The position numbers and the translations under genes were made by a program. Below, one piece after another: positions 38,668 to 45,759 of a stretch of 64,000 bases of DNA; the stretch's first letter is position 1, and each line of letters opens with the position of its first letter. Below the pieces are notes generated by a model. It did not search any database. It was given only the letters and a program-made list of their open reading frames with translations, and was not told the DNA's origin. The DNA comes from JAKAVN01 sp963796565 (GTDB lineage Bacteria > Desulfobacterota > Binatia > Binatales > Binataceae), in the NCBI GenBank assembly GCA_963796565.1, contig CAWCMA010000011.1:186001-250000 (forward strand), written 5' to 3'.

Positions 38668-39960
38668 ATGAGCTGGGATTTTGAAACTGAACCGGAGTTC
38701 CAAAAGGAACTCGACTGGATCGATAAATTCGTGCGCGAGGAAGTCGAGCCGCTCGACTACGTGTTGCAGTCGCCTTACGAGGTCCGCGACCCCAAGCGCA
38801 ACAAACTGGTGCGCCCGTTGCAAGCCGAGGTCCGCAAGCGCAAGTTGTGGGCCTGCCATCTCGAGCCCGAGCTCGGCGGCCAGGGCTACGGCCAGGTCAA
38901 GCTCGCACTGATGAACGAGATCCTCGGCCGGTCGCGCTTCGCGCCCACCGTCTTCGGCTGCCAGGCGCCGGATTCGGGCAACGGGGAGATTCTCGCCAAG
39001 TACGGCACGCCCGAGCAGAAAAAGCGCTACCTCGAACCGCTGCTCGCCAACGATATCGTCTCGTGCTTCTCGATGACCGAGCCGCAGGGCGGCGCCGACC
39101 CCAAGGTCTTCACCACGCACGCCGAACTGCATGGCGACAACTGGGTGATCAACGGCGAGAAATGGTTCTCCTCCAACGCGCATTACTCCTCGTTTCTGAT
39201 CGCGATGGTGGTTACAGACCCGGACGCGCCGCCGTACAAGCGGCTCTCGACCTTCATCGTGCCAACCGACGCTCCAGGCGTGAACATCGTGCGTCGGGTT
39301 GGCGTCGGCCAGGAGGCTGACGGCGACCACGCCTACGTGCGCTATCAGGACGTCCAGGTGCCGAAGGACCATCTGCTGGGACCGCGTGGCGGCGGCTTCG
39401 TGGTTGCGCAGACGCGCCTGGGCGGGGGGCGGATTCACCACGCGATGCGCACCATCGGACAGGTCCGCAAGTCGTTCGACCAGATGTGCGAGCGGGCGCT
39501 CTCACGCACGACCCAGGGCTCGCTGCTGGCCGACAAGCAGATGGTGCAGGAGAAGATCGCGGACTCCTGGATCGACATCGAGCAGTTCCGCCTGCTGGTG
39601 CTGCGCACCGCGTGGCGCATCGACAAGTACAAGGACTATCTCAAGGTGCGCAAGGACATCGCCGCCGTGAAGGCCGCGATGCCCAAGGTGTTCCACGACG
39701 TGGTGGTGCGCGCGCTCCAGGTTCACGGCTCGCTCGGAGTGACGCCGGAGATGCCGTTCGCCGAGCAGGTGATGGAGAGTTTCGTGATGGGCCTGGCGGA
39801 CGGGCCGACCGAGGTCCACAAGATAACGCTCGCGCGCCAGGTGCTGCGCGATTACAAGGGCACCACCGGCCTCTTTCCAACCAGCCATATTCCGGCGCTG
39901 CGCGAAGCCGCGATTCGTAAGTTCGCCGACCGCATCGAACTCGAGGTGGCCGCGCAATGA
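38668..39960 (+). CDS. Acyl-CoA dehydrogenase (ACAD10/11-like)
   Basis: This 430-residue enzyme has its ATG after GGAGGAG. It begins MSWDFETEPEFQKELDWIDK. Substrate and flavin regions include SCFSMTEPQGGADPKVFTTH, NGEKWFSSNAHYSSF and RVGVGQEADGDHAYVRYQDV. The C-terminal ALQVHGSLGVTPEMPFAEQV and FVMGLADGPTEVHKITLARQ match the ACAD10/11-type family, in which ADGPxEVH replaces the usual YEGT. It dehydrogenates an acyl-CoA, possibly 4-hydroxy or branched. Its stop overlaps the next start as ATGA. Confidence 0.93.
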   Translation: MSWDFETEPEFQKELDWIDKFVREEVEPLDYVLQSPYEVRDPKRNKLVRPLQAEVRKRKLWACHLEPELGGQGYGQVKLALMNEILGRSRFAPTVFGCQAPDSGNGEILAKYGTPEQKKRYLEPLLANDIVSCFSMTEPQGGADPKVFTTHAELHGDNWVINGEKWFSSNAHYSSFLIAMVVTDPDAPPYKRLSTFIVPTDAPGVNIVRRVGVGQEADGDHAYVRYQDVQVPKDHLLGPRGGGFVVAQTRLGGGRIHHAMRTIGQVRKSFDQMCERALSRTTQGSLLADKQMVQEKIADSWIDIEQFRLLVLRTAWRIDKYKDYLKVRKDIAAVKAAMPKVFHDVVVRALQVHGSLGVTPEMPFAEQVMESFVMGLADGPTEVHKITLARQVLRDYKGTTGLFPTSHIPALREAAIRKFADRIELEVAAQ

Positions 39961-40748
39961 CGACCGCTCCCGTGCAATACGATTTCAGTGGCAAGGTGGT
40001 CGTGATAACCGGCGGCAGCCGCGGTATCGGCCACGCGATGGCACTCGGGTTCGCGGCGGCCGGTGCCAAGCTCGCGATCGCGAGCCGCAAGCGCGATACC
40101 TGCGAGGAGACCGTCAAGGAAATCCGCGCGCTCGGCTCTGACGGCTCGGCCCACGCCGCTCACGTCGGCAAATGGGAGGATTGCAACCGGCTCGCCGATG
40201 AGGTTTACGCGCGCTGGGGGCGCGCCGACGTGCTGATCAACAATGCCGGCATTTCGCCGCTCGCGCCGTCGTCGGTGGAGACCAGCGAGGAGCTGTTCGA
40301 CAAGATCATCGGCGTGAATCTAAAAGGGGCGTTTCGGCTCTCGGCGCTCTTCGGCTCGCGGATGGCGGCGGGCGAGGGCGGCGCGATCATCAACATATCC
40401 TCGACCGCGGCGATTCGTCCGGACCCGGAAACCGCGCCCTACGCCGCCGCTAAGGCCGGCCTGAATATCCTGACCGTGGCCTTCGCCAAGGAGTACGGCC
40501 CCAAGGTGCGCGTGAACTGCATCATGTGCGGCCCGTTTCATACCGACATCAGCAAGGGATGGTCGCGCACGGAGGATTTTGCAAAGCGCGCGAAGCAGAC
40601 TTTTCCCTTGCAACGCGCCGGCGAGGCCGAGGAGGTCGTGGGCGCAGCGCTCTACTTCGCGAGCCCGGCCGCCAGCTACACCACCGGCGCGGTACTGACG
40701 ATCGACGGCGGCTCGGCGCATCTGATCGTGCGCACCACGTACGAGTGA
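39957..40748 (+). CDS. Short-chain dehydrogenase/reductase
   Basis: This is a 263-residue classical SDR. The cofactor motif is VVITGGSRGIGHAMALGF, then INNAGISPLAPSS, and the catalytic Ser, Tyr and Lys lie in IINISSTAAIRPDPET and APYAAAKAGLNILTV. The ISRK-like basic residues after the second strand (IASRKRD) favour NADP. It starts within the stop of the acyl-CoA dehydrogenase gene (4-base overlap), so the pair acts together, probably in oxidation of a hydroxyacyl-CoA. It ends 42 bases before a hairpin and converges on the second LLM gene. Confidence 0.93.
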   Translation: MTTAPVQYDFSGKVVVITGGSRGIGHAMALGFAAAGAKLAIASRKRDTCEETVKEIRALGSDGSAHAAHVGKWEDCNRLADEVYARWGRADVLINNAGISPLAPSSVETSEELFDKIIGVNLKGAFRLSALFGSRMAAGEGGAIINISSTAAIRPDPETAPYAAAKAGLNILTVAFAKEYGPKVRVNCIMCGPFHTDISKGWSRTEDFAKRAKQTFPLQRAGEAEEVVGAALYFASPAASYTTGAVLTIDGGSAHLIVRTTYE

Positions 40749-40789
40749 GCCTTAGCGGGTCGAGCGACCGCTCCTTCGATTCGAAAATA

Positions 40790-40821
40790 GGGCGCCGGGC
40801 GGCGCGAGCCGTCCGGCGCCC
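40790..40821. terminator. Shared hairpin terminator between convergent genes
   Basis: A 14-bp stem with one mismatch (gggcgccgggcggc against gccgtccggcgccc) closes a gcga loop. Reading on the minus strand it is followed by TATTTTCG, so it fits best as the terminator of the LLM gene. It also lies just after the SDR gene on the plus strand and may stop both. Confidence 0.65.
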
Positions 40822-40841
40822 TTGCGATCGCGCACAGCCGT

Positions 40842-41909
40842 TCAGTATTTCGCGATTACCTCGCGGCTGAATTCTTCGATCATCTCGCGCCCCTGCGGAT
40901 AGACCACCTGGATCGCGACTTGCCGAAGCCCCGCCGCCTCCATCGCTTTGAGGCGCGCGATTATCTCCTCGGCCGTCCCGGTCAGCGTGCTGGCGCGGAC
41001 TATCGGGTCGTCGAGGTATTTTTCCTCGCCCGGCTTGAGATAGATGAGATGGCCCTCGTGGACTTCGAGGTAGCGGCGATCCGCGGGCGTTTTCATTTTG
41101 GCGACATATTCGTCGCGATAGCGCTCCCATTGCTTTTGAAACGGCGAGGACGCCGACGCTGTGATCGCTGAGGCCTCCCACATCGCGTGCAGCAGCACCA
41201 CGGCGAACGGGCCAACCCGCTGAATCGCGCGCGCCGAGGCCGCCGACTCGCCCGGCTTGAGCACGCAGGACGAGGTCAGCAGCATCGCGGGAAAATTGTT
41301 AAGCTTGCGCCCGGCGCGTGCCGCGCCCGCCTCGATATGCTTGAAGTCGGCGCGGATGTGGTCGGGATCGGAGAGCGCGGTGATCCATCCGTCGCCAAGC
41401 TCGCCCGTGAGCTCGAGCGCCTTGGGGCCGTTGGCCGCAACGTGAATTGGAATCGGATCCTTCAGGTTGATATAGCCGTGGTTGGGATGGAGAAAGCGGA
41501 TCGCGCGCTCGCGTTTGCCCTCGCGGTACATCACTTCCTCGCCGCGCAGCAACTTGCGGCACATCTCGATGTACTCGCGCATGCGCTCGAGCTTGACCGG
41601 CGGCAAGCCCATCGTATTGCGCCCGGTAAAGCCGGTGCCGATCCCCAGCATCGCGCGGCCCGGTGCGAGCAGGTTGATGGTCGCGATCGAGTGCGCGGTG
41701 ACTGGCTCGATGCGGTTGGAGGGAATCGCGACGCCGGTGCCGAGCTTGATTCGCTTGGTATGTTCGGCCGCGAGCGCCAGGCATACGTAGACGTCGCTGT
41801 AGATCATCTGCGAATCGTAGAACCAGGCGTGAGTGAAGCCGTGGTCCTCGGCGATTACCAGATCTTTCCAGGCATCCGGACGGGCCGGGTATGCGATTGC
41901 GAATTCCAT
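40842..41909 (-). CDS. LLM-class flavin (F420-type) oxidoreductase, copy 2
   Basis: The ATG at 41909 gives 355 residues; the longer open frame to 41996 is not coding-like. It begins MEFAIAYPARPDAWKDLVIA and shares with copy 1 the blocks DSQMIYSDVYVCLALAAEHT, IKLGTGVAIPSNRIEPVTAH and LAPGRAMLGIGTGFTGRNTM, and the C-terminal EVHEGHLIYLKPGEE. The two copies flank the acyl-CoA dehydrogenase-SDR pair, which suggests one pathway. The reaction and cofactor (F420 or FMN) are not known from sequence. Confidence 0.88.
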   Translation of the reverse strand: MEFAIAYPARPDAWKDLVIAEDHGFTHAWFYDSQMIYSDVYVCLALAAEHTKRIKLGTGVAIPSNRIEPVTAHSIATINLLAPGRAMLGIGTGFTGRNTMGLPPVKLERMREYIEMCRKLLRGEEVMYREGKRERAIRFLHPNHGYINLKDPIPIHVAANGPKALELTGELGDGWITALSDPDHIRADFKHIEAGAARAGRKLNNFPAMLLTSSCVLKPGESAASARAIQRVGPFAVVLLHAMWEASAITASASSPFQKQWERYRDEYVAKMKTPADRRYLEVHEGHLIYLKPGEEKYLDDPIVRASTLTGTAEEIIARLKAMEAAGLRQVAIQVVYPQGREMIEEFSREVIAKY

Positions 41910-42057
41910 CGCTCTGCTCTCCTTGCGGCCGCGATCGTGAGCGCCGCGCGCGCGAAAGTTTGCCCGATACCAGCGCGCCAGCCCTCCATTTGTCAAGCGA
42001 ATTCCAGCGCGAGATCCCTGCTAGACCCGTGACGCCGGCAAGAGAATGCGGGGGCTG

Positions 42058-43257
42058 ATGGCCTCAACGACGCAAGCGTTCGACGTCGTGGTGCTGGGCG
42101 CCGGAGCGGCCGGGATGATGTGCGCGATAAGCGCGGCGCGGCGCGGCCGGCGCGTGCTGCTGCTCGAGCATGGCACGCAGGCGGGCGCCAAAATTCTGAT
42201 CTCCGGCGGCGGACGCTGCAATTTCACCAACCTCGAGGTCGCGCCCGAGCGCTTTCTTTCCGCCAACCCACACTTCTGCAAATCCGCGCTCAGCCGCTAT
42301 ACCGAGCGCGACTTCATCGCGATGATCGAGCGGCATCGCATCCGCTACCACGAGAAAACCCTGGGCCAGCTTTTCTGCGACGGCTCGGCGCGCGAGATTC
42401 TGGCGATGCTACTCGCGGAATGTGCGGCGGCCGCGGTCGATCTGCGCGTCGGCCATCACATTGCGGCCGTCACCCACGCCGACCGCTTCCGCATCGAGAC
42501 CAATCGCGGCAGCTTTACCGCGCCGACGCTGGCGATCGCTACGGGCGGGCTCTCGATTCCGAAGATGGGGGCGAGCGGCTTCGCCTACGATCTCGCGCGC
42601 CGCTTCGGTCTTGGAGTAATCGATCCGCGACCCGGCTTGGTGGGGCTCAAATTCACGGGCGACATGCTCGCGCTTTGCCGGTCGCTAAGCGGCGTATCGG
42701 TGGAGGCGATCGTCTCGTGCGGCCGACAAAGTTTCCGCGAGAACATTTTGTTCACTCATCGCGGCCTCTCGGGCCCCGCGATTCTTCAAATCTCGTCCTA
42801 CTGGCGCGAAGGCGACACGCTTTCGATCAACCTTACGCCCAAGCTCGAAGTCGAAAACTTTCTGCGCGAGCGCAAGCGCAGCCGTCCCAGGGCGGAGCTA
42901 AAGAACGTGTTGGCCGAAATTCTGCCGGCGCGCCTCGCGCACGCGATGGCGGAGACCGTGACAGTTGACGAGACGATGGCGAATGTGCCGGACCGCAGCC
43001 TGGCTGCGATCGCCGCGCGGCTCAAGCGATGGCAAGTCACGCCGGCGGAGTCGGAGGGATGGTCGAAGGCCGAGGTGACGGTGGGCGGCATCGATACCGC
43101 GGCGCTGTCCTCCAGGACCATGGAGGCGCGCGAGGTGCCTGGCCTCTATGTCATCGGCGAGGCGGTGGACGTCACGGGATGGCTCGGCGGATACAATTTC
43201 CAGTGGGCGTGGTCGAGCGGGTGGTGTGCGGGGCAGGCGATGGGAGAGAGGAAGTGA
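42058..43257 (+). CDS. HI0933/YhiN-type FAD-dependent oxidoreductase
   Basis: I prefer the ATG at 42058 (MASTTQAFDVVVLGAGAAGM), which follows GGGGG; an ATG at 42046 is also in frame. The 399-residue protein has the FAD dinucleotide motif VVVLGAGAAGMMCAISAARR. Family marks include ILISGGGRCNFTNLEV, CDGSARE and the C-terminal VDVTGWLGGYNFQWAWSSGW. It belongs to the HI0933-like flavoproteins of unknown substrate, thought to reduce a tRNA-related or small substrate. It stands alone and converges on the hydrogenase operon. Confidence 0.9.
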   Translation: MASTTQAFDVVVLGAGAAGMMCAISAARRGRRVLLLEHGTQAGAKILISGGGRCNFTNLEVAPERFLSANPHFCKSALSRYTERDFIAMIERHRIRYHEKTLGQLFCDGSAREILAMLLAECAAAAVDLRVGHHIAAVTHADRFRIETNRGSFTAPTLAIATGGLSIPKMGASGFAYDLARRFGLGVIDPRPGLVGLKFTGDMLALCRSLSGVSVEAIVSCGRQSFRENILFTHRGLSGPAILQISSYWREGDTLSINLTPKLEVENFLRERKRSRPRAELKNVLAEILPARLAHAMAETVTVDETMANVPDRSLAAIAARLKRWQVTPAESEGWSKAEVTVGGIDTAALSSRTMEAREVPGLYVIGEAVDVTGWLGGYNFQWAWSSGWCAGQAMGERK

Positions 43258-43322
43258 TGAAAATTCTTCTCTCACAAGGACCGTCGTCCCCCGATATTTT
43301 CTAGAGATATGCTTTCCTTGCC

Positions 43323-44396
43323 TCAGCAGATTCGCGGCAGTTGGTCGCCGGCAAGGATATCGAGCAGGCGGGTCGGGCCAAACGCGGTTCGCAGGGCTAC
43401 CCGCGGTTCGCCGCGGCGGGTGACCCTGCCGATACGACATGCGCTTGCTCCAAGCGGATGTAGCCGCATCGCCGCGAGTATTCGATCAGCGTGCGCTTCA
43501 TCGACGATAGCGACGAGTCTGCCCTCGCAGGCCACGTATAGTGGGTCGAGACCGAGTATCTCGCACGCGGCGCGGACCGCACCGCGCACCGGCACCGCCG
43601 ACTCATCGATTACTATTTCGACCGCGGAGCTTTTTGCCAGTTCATTGATGATGGTTGCCACGCCACCGCGAGTCGCGTCGCGCATGCATCGGATGCCGCC
43701 GCCGCTGTCGAGCATTCGCGACACGAGTCCGTGAAGTGGCGCGCAGTCGCTGACCAGCGTCGTTTCGAATTCGAGTCCTTCGCGCGCCGACATCACGGCG
43801 ATTCCGTGATCTCCCACGGGACCGCTCACCAACACCGCGTCGCCCGGCCGTGCCCGTTCGGGCCCTAGTTCCAAATTGCCTGGAATGACGCCGATTCCAC
43901 TGGTCGTGATGAATAGTCCATCGGCTTTGCCGCGCTCGACTACTTTGGTATCCGCCGCAATGACGGAAACTCCCGCCGCGCGCGATGCCTCCCGCATCGA
44001 CTGCATAATCTGGCGCAGTTCCTCGATCGGGAGTCCCTCTTCGAGGATAAACGCCGCGGAGAGGCCGAGCGGTTGCGCTCCCGCGACCGCCAGATCGTTG
44101 ATCGTGCCGTTGACCGCTAGTGAGCCGATGTCACCACCCGGGAATCTGAGCGGGCTTACCACGAATGAGTCGGTGGTGAAGACCAGCCGGCTCCCGCCGA
44201 CGCTTACTTCCGCGCTGTCGTTGAGACGGTCGAGAATCGGATTCGACAACGCCGGAAGAAATACCGTGCGCACCAACTCGGCGGTCAGCCGACCGCCGCT
44301 TCCATGCCCGAGAACTATGAGGTCGTCCTTGCGCGACGGTAGTGGGCATTGCGGCACATCGGGAATGGCCGAAACTGCGCGATCGCGAACAGTCAT
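43323..44396 (-). CDS. hypE: Hydrogenase maturation protein HypE
   Basis: The ATG at 44396 overlaps the hypD stop as ATGA and gives 357 residues. The PurM-like fold is seen as IVLGHGSGGRLTAELV and LVFTTDSFVVSPLRFPGGDI, then MRDATRGGVATIINELA. The protein ends in PRIC, the conserved tail whose Cys is carbamoylated by HypF and dehydrated to thiocyanate, the CN source for the Fe site. It is the last gene of the ten-gene hydrogenase operon. Confidence 0.97.
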   Translation of the reverse strand: MTVRDRAVSAIPDVPQCPLPSRKDDLIVLGHGSGGRLTAELVRTVFLPALSNPILDRLNDSAEVSVGGSRLVFTTDSFVVSPLRFPGGDIGSLAVNGTINDLAVAGAQPLGLSAAFILEEGLPIEELRQIMQSMREASRAAGVSVIAADTKVVERGKADGLFITTSGIGVIPGNLELGPERARPGDAVLVSGPVGDHGIAVMSAREGLEFETTLVSDCAPLHGLVSRMLDSGGGIRCMRDATRGGVATIINELAKSSAVEIVIDESAVPVRGAVRAACEILGLDPLYVACEGRLVAIVDEAHADRILAAMRLHPLGASACRIGRVTRRGEPRVALRTAFGPTRLLDILAGDQLPRIC

Positions 44397-45502
44397 TTTG
44401 CCTCCGTTGCGGCCGTCGAAACTCTGCCGGCGTGAAAATATGCCGCGCATGCGCCTTCCGCGGAGACCATCGGAGCGCCGAGCGGATGCTCGGGGGTGCA
44501 TACTCCGCCGAAAGCGGGGCATCGCGGAGGTTTCAACAAGCCGCGCAACACTTCGCCCGCGCGGCATTCGACGGGTTCAATCGCCGCTTCGTGGAACAGA
44601 TCGAACCTGCGTATAGCATCGTAGGCGGCGTAGCGATCGGTCAGCGCGAGCGCGCTTTTCGGCAGCACGTCAAGTCCGCGCCATCGCCGGTCAACGATAG
44701 TGAAGATCTCCGCCATCAGCGACCGTGCGGAGAGGTTGCCCTCGGTGCGCACTGAGCGCACGTACTGGTTTTCGAGTTCAGCCCGGCCGGCCTCGAGTTG
44801 CGCCGCGCACATCGCAACACCCTGCAACAGGTCGAGCGGCTCGAAGCCGGTTACCACGATCGGCACCTTGAATTTCTCGACGAGCGGCCGATACTCCTCG
44901 ATGCCCATCACCGCGCAGACGTGGCCGGCGGCCAAAAAGCCCTGGACGCGGTTGTTTTCCGATGACAAGATCGCCTCGATCGCGGGCGGGACGCGAACAT
45001 GCGCGGCTATCACGGAGAAGTTGGGAAGCTTCAACCGTGAAGCGTGGAAGACCGCCATCGCGGTGGTCGGCGCGGTGGTTTCGAAGCCTACGGCGAAGAA
45101 CACTACCTCGCGGGCAGGCTCACGCCGCGCCAGTTCCAGCGCGTCGAGGGGTGAGTAGACCACTCGGACGTCGGCGCCGGCGGCGCGCGCGTCGAAGAGA
45201 TCGCACGAGGAGCCGGGCACCCGCAGCATGTCGCCGAAGGAGCAGAGCGTAATCTCGGGGCGCCTGGAAAGATCGATCGCGAGGTCGATCATTTCGATCG
45301 GCGTGACGCACACGGGGCATCCGGGGCCATGAACGAGAGTGATCTCGCGCGGCAGCAACTGGTCGAGTCCGTAGCGCAGGATTGTATGGGTTTGGCCGCC
45401 GCACACCTCCATGATCATCCACGGTCTGGTGACCGTTGCGCGGACGCGATCAAGAAGAGCACGGGCTGCGCCGGCGTCGCGAAATTCGTCGACGAATTTC
45501 AT
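44393..45502 (-). CDS. hypD: Hydrogenase maturation protein HypD
   Basis: This 369-residue HypD begins MKFVDEFRDAGAARALLDRV. Conserved Cys motifs are in place: EVCGGQTHTILRYG, HGPGCPVCVTP, the FFAVGFETTAPTTA region, and the C-terminal cluster of Cys in EVLRGLLKPPRCPAFGGVCT and AEGACAAYF that binds a 4Fe-4S cluster. With HypC it holds the Fe on which CN and CO are assembled. It overlaps hypC and hypE by 4 bases at each end. Confidence 0.98.
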   Translation of the reverse strand: MKFVDEFRDAGAARALLDRVRATVTRPWMIMEVCGGQTHTILRYGLDQLLPREITLVHGPGCPVCVTPIEMIDLAIDLSRRPEITLCSFGDMLRVPGSSCDLFDARAAGADVRVVYSPLDALELARREPAREVVFFAVGFETTAPTTAMAVFHASRLKLPNFSVIAAHVRVPPAIEAILSSENNRVQGFLAAGHVCAVMGIEEYRPLVEKFKVPIVVTGFEPLDLLQGVAMCAAQLEAGRAELENQYVRSVRTEGNLSARSLMAEIFTIVDRRWRGLDVLPKSALALTDRYAAYDAIRRFDLFHEAAIEPVECRAGEVLRGLLKPPRCPAFGGVCTPEHPLGAPMVSAEGACAAYFHAGRVSTAATEAK

Positions 45503-45759
45503 GGCTCATCTTCCTGATTGTCCCGCTGTATTTCGGGAACCTCGATCTGTCGCATCAGTTCGAGCGTGCGCGCGGCCGCTTCCCGGTCCAGTGTGCCGAT
45601 CGCGAAGCCCGCGTGAACGATTGCGTAGTCGCCTTCGACGGCTTCCGGCACGTAGGCCAGGCAGACCCGGCGAGTGACGCCGCCGAAATCGACGTCTCCC
45701 ATGCGCAGACCCTGTTGATCGACAATGCGAACTATTCGCCCAGGGACCGCAAGGCACAT
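45499..45759 (-). CDS. hypC: Hydrogenase maturation chaperone HypC
   Basis: This 86-residue protein begins MCLAVPGRIVRIVDQQGLRM, with the essential Cys2 after Met removal. The OB-like core GDVDFGGVTRRVCLAYVPEA and GDYAIVHAGFAIGTLDREAA match HypC/HupF. It carries the Fe(CN)2CO unit with HypD to the hydrogenase large subunit. It overlaps the end of the HypF fusion gene by 28 bases and the hypD start by 4 bases. Confidence 0.97.
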   Translation of the reverse strand: MCLAVPGRIVRIVDQQGLRMGDVDFGGVTRRVCLAYVPEAVEGDYAIVHAGFAIGTLDREAAARTLELMRQIEVPEIQRDNQEDEP

